Source: Helicoverpa zea (lineage: Eukaryota; Arthropoda; Insecta; Lepidoptera; Noctuidae). From it: DNA of 64,000 nucleotides. The notes under the pieces were generated by a model that searched no databases, was not told where the DNA came from, and saw only the letters and a program-made list of their open reading frames with translations. The stretch is from contig NC_061456.1 in NCBI RefSeq assembly GCF_022581195.2, forward strand, positions 8,620,501 to 8,684,500, written 5' to 3'. The translations under genes and the position numbers were made by a program. The stretch's first letter is position 1. Each line of letters starts with the position of its first letter. Positions 25,780 through 34,108 of this stretch are shown here, in pieces.

Positions 25780-26131
25780 CCTGAAATAACTCTAATTCAA
25801 CGAATTACTAATTGGTATAAGTATTAGTTAAGTTATTTAGTTCTTGAGGTATGCGATAGATGGCGCTGGGTGTTTTTAAAACGTGGTAACGATGTGTTTT
25901 TAAATACGTAAGAAGTGGAATGATAGCTTTTTAAAACGTGGTGACGTTGTTTTTTTTAAGATACGTAAGAAGTGCAATGATATCTCGCGCTTTAACCTGT
26001 AGCTCATCGTATCCAGCGTTACATCGCGCTTCTTAGATTTTTCCGTGGGAATGAGAAGTTTTCTTATAGTTGTGATTTATACCGTAATATAACCGAATTC
26101 CACGCGGGCGAAGCCGCGGGCGGAAAGCTAG

Positions 26132-27491
26132 TGTATAATAAATATTAATTTTAATTCAGGATAAATAATACATTAGCCAAAACATGAATTACTAAATTCA
26201 TTTAAATATTGTTGAGGGACTATTTTTGAAGTAATTTTCATATCTCATCAAGCATTTAGATAATAAAGCCATGCCAACGCTACACTTAAATACTATTACC
26301 AATTTTCATAATTACCATGGAATGGCTAGCATTTGACGTCTACAAATTGATACTATTATGTTATATAGTACATACTGGTACTGGTACATACATGGGTAGT
26401 AACCGCATGTAATCAGTAATCACAAAGGGAGCTCCGCCAGCTAAATGTACCACGTTCCGTCTAGCTGAATAGGTTGCAATATAAATCAGACTAGTAATGA
26501 CGCAACTGTGTATACATACTTACTGATTATCGCTACCAAAACAGTGGTATTAGTCTGAAAATTTCACAGTCCTAAGTCAGCTTCTTTTCTACAGATAAAA
26601 AAGTATCAACTAACTAAACCAAGTTTCCGTATGGCTAGTTACAGAGTTTTTGATAAGACGTTTCTAGTGATGGATAAGTTTTTTGTGTGAAACTGTGGAC
26701 AAAGGTGCTCAGTAAACGAAATATTAATCGATATACAGATGATGGAAGATTAGAAAATTTTAATTGTAACATCATGACAATTTTCGCTTTTCTCATTAGC
26801 ATAAAATGTTTACTTCCGCATTTCGTAAATGAGAACAGCATCTCTACTGGCAGTCTCTCAACAAATGTCTTCTGTCATGAATATACAATTATATGGTAAG
26901 TAAGGAAATAAAAAGGTTACGCCGAGTAGGCTCTTCACGTAACTTAAAAGGTTTTCTAATAATAAATACGATTTGCAAAGGTTTTGCGTAACAGTCCTTG
27001 GAAAAAAAATACCTACTTATTCAATTTGTTGTGTCGTTTAAAATTTAAGAATAAAAAATAAATAAAATGCATTAAATTTTCACTATTTCAGATTTTGGAA
27101 AAATAACTTTTACTTGAGGCTTCACGCACATTTATACCTAAAGGTACAGCATTAAACTCACAAACAGAAACATTGTTTTAGGCTTTTTTATCATTGTTAA
27201 GACTTATAAAAATATATTATTTTGATATTGAAGTAGAAAAATTAAAGAATGCATTAAATCATATTTTTACCTCGTCATGTAAGTTTCTTTTCAAAAATTC
27301 AGTCATGCACAGCACCTAACACGAGAGTCATGCTAGAGCTGTGAACCTGACCTATCGACGTTCCTTCGATAATTCACGAAAACCGACATTTTGAACTACG
27401 ATAGTTCATGGTATTCGGTTCACTTGGTTACTTCACCTGAGTAAAATATTGCAGTTTCAAAATACTCTTGTTAAAATCCATTTCATATATA
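26132..27491. other. Unassigned DNA
   Basis: No recognised gene or repeat apart from the candidate exon at 26800-26895. The right edge (tttcatatata) is the insertion site of the LTR retrotransposon. Confidence 0.4.
26800..26895 (+). other. Candidate exon with strong splice signals
   Basis: A 96-nt block lies between a pyrimidine-rich acceptor (ttcgcttttctcattAG) and a consensus donor (atg|GTAAGTAAGG). One frame is open throughout (KCLLPHFVNENSISTGSL in part). No domain is recognised. It could be an exon of an unseen gene or lncRNA, or coincidence. Confidence 0.2.
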
Positions 27492-27545
27492 TGTAGGATC
27501 AGGATCAGCGCCGAGCGGTACACCATCAGGGTTTGGAGTCCCCAT

Positions 27546-27551
27546 TTTATT
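27546..27551 (-). terminator. AATAAA polyadenylation signal of the 3' LTR
   Basis: AATAAA on the minus strand lies about 55 bp before the LTR end, the usual place for retrotransposon 3'-end formation. The next three bases are ATG, as in the 5' LTR copy. Confidence 0.6.
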
Positions 27552-27650
27552 GGGATAGACAAGACTTTATAACAAAATAACAATGTTTAATTACACAAAA
27601 TAATAATTCACACAGTATACACAGTTTAAAACAATAAATTAGGTAGACCA

Positions 27651-27955
27651 CGAACAGACCTTACGGTCACAGTTCGTACAGTGGCATAGGCCACCCAAAT
27701 ACACAGTATGTTAGTAAATAATATGGCGACACGAACAGACTTTACGGTCACAGTTCGTACAGCGGCGTAAGCCACCCACATACACAGTATGTTAGTAAAT
27801 AATATGGCGAAACGAACAGACTTTACAGTCACAGTTCGTACAGCGGCGTAAGCCACCCACATACAAAGTATGTTTGTAAATAATATGGCGAAACGAACAG
27901 ACCCTAGACTAGGGTCACAGTCCGTACAGCGGCGTAAGCCACCCAAGTACAAAGT
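27651..27955. repeat. 81-bp tandem repeat, left LTR copy
   Basis: Four units begin with CGAACAGAC at 27651, 27732, 27813 and 27894, each 81 bp apart. They share 'gtcacagttcgtacagcgg' and 'cgtaagccaccca'. The period is a multiple of three, so a 27-residue periodic peptide stays open on the minus strand. Confidence 0.93.
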
Positions 27956-28074
27956 GTATCGTATGCCAATACAGCTATGTGAATATACAGCGAGGCTGTA
28001 CCAAGGAAACCGACAGTTTTGTCGGGAGCAGGAGCTCTATAATGAGGCTAATCCGAAGATAGACTGAATTCGTC

Positions 28075-31029
28075 TCGGGGTTGTCGCTGCGCCCCCGCAA
28101 GGGGGCGCGGCTGGCGGGCCACGGGGCTACGCCCCTTTCCCGCGGGGTCCAATCGCTGCCCGTTACTACGGGCAGGTCGTTGGATTGCCGATATAGGCGC
28201 GGCAGATTAGGACAGCGTTTGTGCGACGCTGCTCTATGTGTTAATATGTCGTGTGTTTGTTTGCAGGTGCGCTGGCGGCAGCACATTGCCGCTTCTTCAC
28301 GGCATCTCGGCGGTCAGTCCTCGCCAGGTGAGACCCCCGGTTACCCGGGGGAGGCCCGGCGGGTGACGACCAGCGACAGAGACGCCGGCTCTGCGCCCCT
28401 GCACAACGGGTATGCTAGACCCGCGACTGTAACGCTTCCAGAGCTAGCCGGTCACGCTCCAGCCGACGGGCCGATTATGTATGTATGAGCGGCTTGTATG
28501 TGTGTGTACCGCCGCTCAGTGTGTGCGCCACCGTGTGCGCGCTTGCGCGACACGGTATTGCGTGAGTACAATGTTGTGGAGTCGTGATTGTGTGGCGGGT
28601 TGCGTCGTGCCTATATTAACCTAGCACACGACGCTCGCCGAATGTATATCGTGTGTGTGGAGTGTCTGTTGTGTGAGCTGGCTGCGTGTAGATGGGTGCA
28701 GCCAGCTCGGGTGTCGTCAGTCCGGTGGTGGCGGCACGTCCGGCAGGAGGTCGCGCGGTAAGGCCTTAGCGTCGGGCGGGCGCGCGTGCAAGGGCGCCAG
28801 GTGCTTGACGTGAAGCCAAGCAGATGCGTCTGCACGCGCGAACATGCCCTCGCTGAGCCGGCGCACGAACTCGTCCAGGCTCTCCATCTTAAGGTCCCGC
28901 TGGAGGACGTCGTTCCTCACATAGCGGGGAGCTTGTGCGATGAGCCGCAGGCATGCGCTCTGCTGTGAGCGCAGCGTCTTGCGGCTCCTCTCGCTAGTGA
29001 GGGCGAACCATGCTGGGGCGGCGTACGTCAGTACCGGCCGGATGTACGTCTTGTACACCGCCAGTTTGGTACGCAGCGGGAGGCGAGATGAGAGCACTGG
29101 TTTGAGCAAGGCGCGGGCTACCCTGCCCCTACCGGCGACCTGCCGGACGTGTGCAGCCATGGTGAGGCGCCGGTCGATGGTGACGCCTAGGTACTTGACC
29201 TGGCGCGACCACTCGATCTCGGCGCCTTGTAGTACAAGTTTGGGTGGACGTGCGGGGCCGCCCCCGATGAGAATCGCCTGCGTCTTACCCACGTTCACCG
29301 ACAGCCGCCATTTGGACAGCCACTCGGGGAGGAGGTCGAGGACACGCTGCATTTTGACGATCGCGTGCTTCGCGCTCATCGACGTTGTGATGTACGCGGC
29401 GTCGTCAGCATACAGCGCAAGTGTCGAGTCCTCCGCCGAGGGGATGTCGTCGGTGTACCATGAGTAGCAGACGGGCGAGAGGCAGCTTCCCTGCGGCACT
29501 CCCGCTCTCACCGGGCGCGCGCTTGATAGCGCGCCGTCGACCACCACACGTATAGTGCGTCCTGTAAGAAAACTGGAGATCACCTGTGTTATGCGGCGGG
29601 GCGTATCCGACGTGGAGATCTTGTATATGAGACCGGGGTGCCAGACCCGGTCAAAAGCCTTCTCCATGTCGAGGAATACTGCAACCGCGTGTTCACGCCT
29701 GTTCGCCGTGTTGGCGAAGTGGTGCAGTACCCTCGTCAGCTGGAGCGTCGTGCTGTGTTCCGCCCGAAACCCGTACTGTTCTGGGCGCGGCGTCAGGTGC
29801 GGGGTGAGGTGTCGCAGCAGGAGCAGCTCGAACACCTTGGAGATGGTGGGCAGGAGAGTGATGGGCCGATAGCTCTCTGGCTTCAGCACGTTCTTCTGCG
29901 CCTTGGGCAGCATGATAACGCGCCCCTCCTTCCATATGCGGGGGAAGGTCCCCGTGCGCAGTATCCCCGTGTACAGGCGCGCCAGGGCCGCGACCATACG
30001 GTACGGCAGGTGGCGCAGCGCTGTGTTGGTGATACCGTCAGCACCGGGGGCCTTCTTCAGCTTGGTCCGGAGGATGGCGCGTTTGACTGCGCCAGGCGCG
30101 AAGAAAATTGGGGCTTCCTCAGAGGCTATCGGCGATGCGAAGTAGTCCCCAAGGTGTTTCTCGACTGCTGCGACGTGTTCCACGTCTTGAGTGTCGTTCG
30201 GGCGGAATTGACGCTCCAGGTGCTCGGCAAAGATCTCCGCGCGGTCTGGTGCGGTGTATCTAAGTGCCCCGCCGCTGTCCAGCAGCGGCCGCACTGGAGC
30301 TGGGGTGTTCGACAGCTGTCGGCACAGTCTGTGTATAGACGGCCAGTCGCCGTCGACAGCGTCGATGCGGGCCTCCCAGCTCTCGCTGCGGTGTGCGTTG
30401 AGCTCGGCCTTAATTCTCTCCGCGAGACGATTTACGACGGCCTTCTCCGTCGGGCATCTGGTAACTTGCCACCGTTTGCGTAGGCGCCTCTTCTGGGCGA
30501 TCAGTTGCTGCAGGTGGCGCGGCAGGGGGGGGTAGGCGGTTGCCCCCTGCGGAGACACGGTTGTCGCCTCATTTAAGGCGCTCTGGATGCAAACGGTGAC
30601 CTCTTCAGCCAGACCGTCCACGTCCGCGGGGGAGACGATAGGCCGAGTCGGCGTGGTGATCTCCAGTTTGTTGGTGAAGGCGTCCCAGTTGATCTTTCGA
30701 CGTGGCACTCCTAGGCGCTGTCTGGTCGGCATTCCTGAAAGGACGACGAGTACAGGATGGTGGTCGGACTGCATCTCGTCGTCCAAGACTTGCTGCGTGA
30801 TCTGGCATGTGAGCCCACTGTGGACCACAATGTCCAGCACGTCCGCTGTGTAAGGGGCATGATCCGGGTAGTGGGTGGGCACTTCTGGGCCGAACACCGT
30901 GTACCCGTGGGCTTCTGAGTCCGCGAAGAGCCGTCGTCCCTCTGGGTTCGTCTGAACGCAGTTCCACGCTGGGTGTTTGCAGTTCAGGTCGCCGGCAATG
31001 AGCGCCGGCCTTGGTGCGTGCGGCGGCAC
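28075..31029 (-). mobile_element. 5'-truncated Jockey-like LINE in the 3' LTR
   Basis: A GC-rich insert of about 2,955 bp interrupts the left LTR exactly between bases that are adjacent in the right LTR (36872/36873). It carries the C-terminal part of an AP endonuclease and a complete RT on the minus strand, then about 640 bp of 3'UTR (28075-28716). The 5' part of the LINE is missing. Unusually, the 3' junction at 28075 has no poly(A) or simple-repeat tail. At most one or two bases can be counted as a target duplication, so insertion may not have followed standard target-primed reverse transcription at both ends. Confidence 0.88.
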
Positions 31030-31131
31030 ATCAAATGCATGGCCTTTTATAGGACGTTCGAACAATGACCCCTCTCCACAACAACTCTGTCCAAAGCACG
31101 CGAAAGCGCGCCAAGCGTTTACTTGATACAA
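28717..31131 (-). CDS. LINE ORF2 fragment: endonuclease (partial)-reverse transcriptase, fused to LTR sequence
   Basis: An 804-codon frame. Residues 1-34 come from the host LTR; LINE sequence starts near residue 35. The endonuclease part keeps GDLN (47-50) and SDHHP (122-126) but lacks the N-terminal catalytic half. The RT has APGADGI (361-367), LDMEKAFDRVWH (487-498), GVPQGSCLSP (544-553) and the catalytic YADD (574-577), with thumb and C-terminal region to a TGA at 28717. This arrangement is that of a Jockey-superfamily ORF2, whose product nicks DNA and copies its RNA at the target. The RT motifs look intact with no stops, so it is a recent copy. The missing endonuclease half makes autonomous movement unlikely. 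The ATG at 31131 is an accident of the fusion; the true LINE start is lost. Confidence 0.85.
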   Translation of the reverse strand: MYQVNAWRAFACFGQSCCGEGSLFERPIKGHAFDVPPHAPRPALIAGDLNCKHPAWNCVQTNPEGRRLFADSEAHGYTVFGPEVPTHYPDHAPYTADVLDIVVHSGLTCQITQQVLDDEMQSDHHPVLVVLSGMPTRQRLGVPRRKINWDAFTNKLEITTPTRPIVSPADVDGLAEEVTVCIQSALNEATTVSPQGATAYPPLPRHLQQLIAQKRRLRKRWQVTRCPTEKAVVNRLAERIKAELNAHRSESWEARIDAVDGDWPSIHRLCRQLSNTPAPVRPLLDSGGALRYTAPDRAEIFAEHLERQFRPNDTQDVEHVAAVEKHLGDYFASPIASEEAPIFFAPGAVKRAILRTKLKKAPGADGITNTALRHLPYRMVAALARLYTGILRTGTFPRIWKEGRVIMLPKAQKNVLKPESYRPITLLPTISKVFELLLLRHLTPHLTPRPEQYGFRAEHSTTLQLTRVLHHFANTANRREHAVAVFLDMEKAFDRVWHPGLIYKISTSDTPRRITQVISSFLTGRTIRVVVDGALSSARPVRAGVPQGSCLSPVCYSWYTDDIPSAEDSTLALYADDAAYITTSMSAKHAIVKMQRVLDLLPEWLSKWRLSVNVGKTQAILIGGGPARPPKLVLQGAEIEWSRQVKYLGVTIDRRLTMAAHVRQVAGRGRVARALLKPVLSSRLPLRTKLAVYKTYIRPVLTYAAPAWFALTSERSRKTLRSQQSACLRLIAQAPRYVRNDVLQRDLKMESLDEFVRRLSEGMFARADASAWLHVKHLAPLHARPPDAKALPRDLLPDVPPPPD

Positions 31132-31735
31132 AATAATTAAAATTTAGCTTAGTCTAACTAGATTCTTACAAGACTTTTACATTGCAAAGTTGTTAAATTA
31201 TCCAAGAATGATTATTGTAATTTGTAGGACCATTTTTAATTTTATTAAATTAATTTAACTTTTTTGTCGTATTTGCGCCGTGTCATGTTTTTGACGAAGA
31301 AAAATATTGTAAAAAGTACAAACATCCGAGTTTAGAACCTCCTTCTTTTTGGAAAATAGACAATCGCATTTAAACGTTAAAATAATCAAAATAACATGTT
31401 ATTGTGGATATTGACAAAATCCAATTAATTTCTGTTATTGTAATAAGTATTCCAAAATTCAATTCATATGTTTACAGAGTACTTTGTAAATCTAGTTTTG
31501 ATTTATTAGACAATAAATCAGCAAGATTGCTTAATAATAATCGATAATAAAAGAATCAAAACATTCATTTGGATATTACTTTTGTTCACGAAACAGGGCG
31601 CGAACCCATTTTAAATCTATGGTCATACATTGTTGTTTTTTTTTGTTTGGATACAGACAATGGTGATTAACATTGACATCTATCTGTCACATTTTTGTTC
31701 GGATATCCACAGTGGTAATTGATCTATCTCCGACA
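31030..31735 (-). repeat. 3' LTR, proximal part (U3 side)
   Basis: It matches 36873-37443 of the intact LTR with two substitutions seen and an extra 135 bp at about 31223-31357 that the right LTR lacks. The LTR TATA box (CTATAAAAGG on the minus strand, 31044-31052) survives here. The Inr-like site that should lie 31 nt downstream is now on the far side of the LINE insertion. Confidence 0.92.
31223..31357. repeat. 135-bp segment present only in the left LTR
   Basis: The intact LTR reads directly from 'ttgtaatt' to 'agacaatcg'; the left copy has 135 bp between them. Deletion from the right LTR or insertion in the left would both fit. There is no flanking duplication beyond a base or two, so a deletion in the right LTR seems more likely. 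Confidence 0.8.
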
Positions 31736-31736
31736 C

Positions 31737-32243
31737 GGCCAGAACTGACATTCTACACGACCTCGTGTGATTCTGTAACAATACAAAGTTCTAGGAGTAT
31801 ATCGATCGGCCTTTCTGACAAACAAAGGCCTACGGGGTAAATTAAGAAAAATCCTGAATTAGTCATAAAAGTCAAAAGTGATTGATTCATAATCATTCGT
31901 AATATCTATTCTGTTACTGACCATACAAAAGCTCAACAAAAGTAGGGACATAGTCCCCCAGCCGAAATCACATATTCGACAAGTAATTTGGAATCAAATA
32001 GACAACACGCACAGGCGTCAACATAGACAGCCCGCATGCGTCAAGTTCGATATCCAAATCCAGGAGTCAACATAGACATCCAACCAGGCGTCAACATAGA
32101 CAACCCAAACACAGGAGTCAACATAGACATCCAACCAGGCGTCAACATAGACAACCAAAACACAGGAGTCAACATAGACATCCAACCAGGCGTCAACATA
32201 GACAACCAAAACAAGAGTCAACATAGACATCTTGCAAACTCGG
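31737..32243 (-). other. Retrotransposon 3' untranslated region
   Basis: This lies between the integrase stop and the 3' LTR. It holds the 51-bp tandem array (32016-32235) and otherwise no frame of note. The polypurine tract expected immediately next to the LTR is not apparent: the minus strand there reads TCAGTTCTGGCCG. Confidence 0.6.
32016..32235. repeat. 51-bp tandem minisatellite
   Basis: Higher-order units start CAGGAGTCAACATAGACATC at 32061, 32112 and 32163, 51 bp apart. Each is made of two half-units built on GTCAACATAGACA. The period is divisible by three, so periodic peptides stay open on both strands (for example NIDIQPGVNID on plus), but neither looks like a real protein. Confidence 0.9.
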
Positions 32244-34040
32244 CTATTGTATGTCAGTAGCAGAAGAATTATCTTCAATATCGTCATTAATAATAACTGG
32301 ACATTCAGGCATTTTTCGCACACGATCGTGGGCATATTTGTAAGTTCTATTGGAACTCAAAGATTTTAACAAATATCGATCACCATCTAACAATTCTAAA
32401 ATCTTATAAGGACCTTTAAACTTAGGATCTAATTTAGTTTGATTTCGTTCCTCATTAGCAATAAGTACAAAGTCTCCAACTTCAAACCTTATCAATTTAG
32501 CTTTAGTTTTATCAAATCTGTCTTTATCATATTCAGCATTTTTAGTTATACCCAGGGCTGCTTGTTCTCTCACATGAGATAGATTAACTTCTATCTCTTC
32601 ACTGTTTGTGATTAATAAACCTAGCGGTCTAGCAACTCGACCAATCATTAATTCCAAAGGACTAGATTTTGTAACACGATTCATGGTGCAATTAAGAGAC
32701 AATTGAACGTCTTCAATGGCATCTTGCCATGATCGATCGCTGGTCTCAACGGCAGTAAGCATACTTTTTAATGTTCTCATTATACGTTCTACCTGACCAT
32801 TAGCTCTACAAGAACCGGTAGCTACTAAATGTAAGGCAATATTATGGGAATCACAGAAATCTTTAAAGCTTTTGCTAGCAAAACATCGACCTTGGTCAGC
32901 AATAACCCTAGAAGGTGCTCCAAATAAAGAGGTACTAGATTTAAGAGCTTTAATGCAATTGGATGCGTCAATCTGAGTCGTATGGTATAGTAAGACAAAT
33001 TTTGTAAAAGAATCAATTAAAACAATGATGTATTCCTTGAGATCACTCTTTCCACTAAGTTTTCCTGTTACATCTATATGCACCGTGTGCCAAGGTATAC
33101 TAACTTTAGGAATAGGGTGTAACTCAGCTTGAATTTTACCCGAGTTCGATTTTGAAATTTTGCATGTAATACAGTTATCTACGAATTTTCTAACATATCT
33201 GGACAAGTTATCAAACCAATAATGCTCATAAACCTTTTCAAGCGTTTTGTCCCAACCTAAATGCATGATTGATTCATGAATGTGATTTATAACAGACCAT
33301 CTAAAAGCTCTCGGGACTATCGGTAAGCAACGAGTTTGCCCATTGCGTTGAATCTTACGATATAAAGTTCCCGATCGCAATTCATAGCTTTGGGCAAGAT
33401 CAGGGGTTAGAGAATTATTTTTGAGTTTAGAAACGATTGCCATGATCTCAGTATCGCGCTGTTGTTCAGCTAAAAGCCAATTATCAGACAGAGTTGTAAT
33501 ATCAACACGTTTTTGCTCCACTTTGTCAATTATTTGTGGAAGTGGATTTCTTGAAAGGCAGTCTACGTGGTTCATATATCTACCTTCCCTATAGATAATA
33601 TCAAAATCATAAGCCTGTAGAAAAGCCCACCACCTATGTACTCGAGGAGATAAATCAACCTTACTGTGTGACGCTTTGAGGGAATTACAATCTGTTACAA
33701 CAGTGAATTTATGTCCTTGCAAATAATGATGAAAATGTTTTACTGCATTAACTACGGCCAAAGTTTCTAATTCATAGGAATGATATTTACTTTCAGTTGC
33801 AGTTGTTCTCTTACTATAATACTCCACTACGCGCAACTTGTTATCGACTTTTTGAAAAAGAATGGCACCGTAACCATCTGCACTAGCGTCAGTATGTAAT
33901 TCAATAGGATATTCAGGGTTGTAAATCATCAAAACTGGCTCATTACTAAGAATTGCAATTACTTTCTGCCTAATTCTCTCGTGTTCATCTGTCCACTTAA
34001 AAGTCTGTTTACCGGTAGTTAAGAAGAATAAAGGCTTCAT
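32244..34040 (-). CDS. Gypsy pol, C-terminal part: RNase H-integrase
   Basis: 598 codons from the first in-frame ATG. RNase H: TDASADG (catalytic D50), the ELETLAVV helix (about 90-97), TDCNS (D117) and HVDCLSR (157-163). The integrase has an HHCC zinc site (H255/H260, C290/C293) and a DD35E core: D323 (HIDVTG), D382 (IADQG), E418 (GQVERI). A GPY module (FKGPYKILELL, about 541-551) follows, with no chromodomain. The enzyme would degrade template RNA and insert the cDNA. In an intact element this continues the RT frame upstream; here the foldback insertion at 34064-34108 separates them, so the listed ATG is not a natural start. All catalytic residues are present, so the coding damage is confined to the junction. 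Confidence 0.9.
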   Translation of the reverse strand: MKPLFFLTTGKQTFKWTDEHERIRQKVIAILSNEPVLMIYNPEYPIELHTDASADGYGAILFQKVDNKLRVVEYYSKRTTATESKYHSYELETLAVVNAVKHFHHYLQGHKFTVVTDCNSLKASHSKVDLSPRVHRWWAFLQAYDFDIIYREGRYMNHVDCLSRNPLPQIIDKVEQKRVDITTLSDNWLLAEQQRDTEIMAIVSKLKNNSLTPDLAQSYELRSGTLYRKIQRNGQTRCLPIVPRAFRWSVINHIHESIMHLGWDKTLEKVYEHYWFDNLSRYVRKFVDNCITCKISKSNSGKIQAELHPIPKVSIPWHTVHIDVTGKLSGKSDLKEYIIVLIDSFTKFVLLYHTTQIDASNCIKALKSSTSLFGAPSRVIADQGRCFASKSFKDFCDSHNIALHLVATGSCRANGQVERIMRTLKSMLTAVETSDRSWQDAIEDVQLSLNCTMNRVTKSSPLELMIGRVARPLGLLITNSEEIEVNLSHVREQAALGITKNAEYDKDRFDKTKAKLIRFEVGDFVLIANEERNQTKLDPKFKGPYKILELLDGDRYLLKSLSSNRTYKYAHDRVRKMPECPVIINDDIEDNSSATDIQ

Positions 34041-34063
34041 AATTTGCGAAAAGTTACTAATAA

Positions 34064-34108
34064 ATTTCCTGAAATATCGTATTTCAGTAATACGATATTT
34101 CAGGAAAT
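34064..34108. repeat. 20-bp perfect foldback palindrome disrupting pol
   Basis: Arm ATTTCCTGAAATATCGTATT (34064-34083), a 5-nt loop, then its exact reverse complement (34089-34108). On the coding (minus) strand the downstream arm carries the normal pol reading (YFRKFIS). The upstream arm is extra, about 29 nt, bringing a TGA and a frame shift. The structure is typical of template switching onto the just-made strand during reverse transcription or replication. Confidence 0.9.

Larger units (their letters stand above)
25125..26131 (+). mobile_element. Non-autonomous Helitron (1,007 bp)
   Basis: The 5' end is TCCTTACTAATATTATAAAT, preceded by A. The 3' end has the hairpin CGCGGGCGAAGCCGCGG, then a short spacer and CTAG, followed by T. 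TC...CTAG ends with a subterminal hairpin, inserted between A and T without target duplication, define Helitrons. Near the 5' end is a (GTTT)n run and 'aactactgaaccgattgc', shared with the family. It encodes no Rep/helicase and would depend on an autonomous partner. Internal tandem repeats are listed separately. Confidence 0.9.
27492..28074 (-). repeat. 3' LTR, distal part (R/U5 side)
   Basis: It matches 36290-36872 of the intact LTR with three substitutions seen. It contains the four-unit 81-bp array, the same 108-codon frame (27626-27952) as the 5' LTR, and the AATAAA signal. It ends where the Jockey-like insertion begins. Confidence 0.93.

Noticed and set aside
27651..27955. Four-unit LTR array as a CRISPR-like array
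   Set aside because: Units are contiguous 81-bp tandem copies with no unique spacers, present identically in both LTRs of an insect retrotransposon.
28081..28488. 135-codon plus-strand frame left of the LINE RT gene
   Set aside because: It lies in the LINE's GC-rich 3'UTR on the opposite strand and has no recognisable domain; GC-rich DNA has few stops.
29638..30483. Long plus-strand frames across the LINE (281, 175, 105 codons)
   Set aside because: They are antisense shadows of the GC-rich RT gene on the minus strand and show no motif of their own.
32036..32260. Repetitive NIDIQPGVNID peptide frame
   Set aside because: It is produced by the 51-bp tandem repeat, whose period is a multiple of three; both strands stay open for the same reason.
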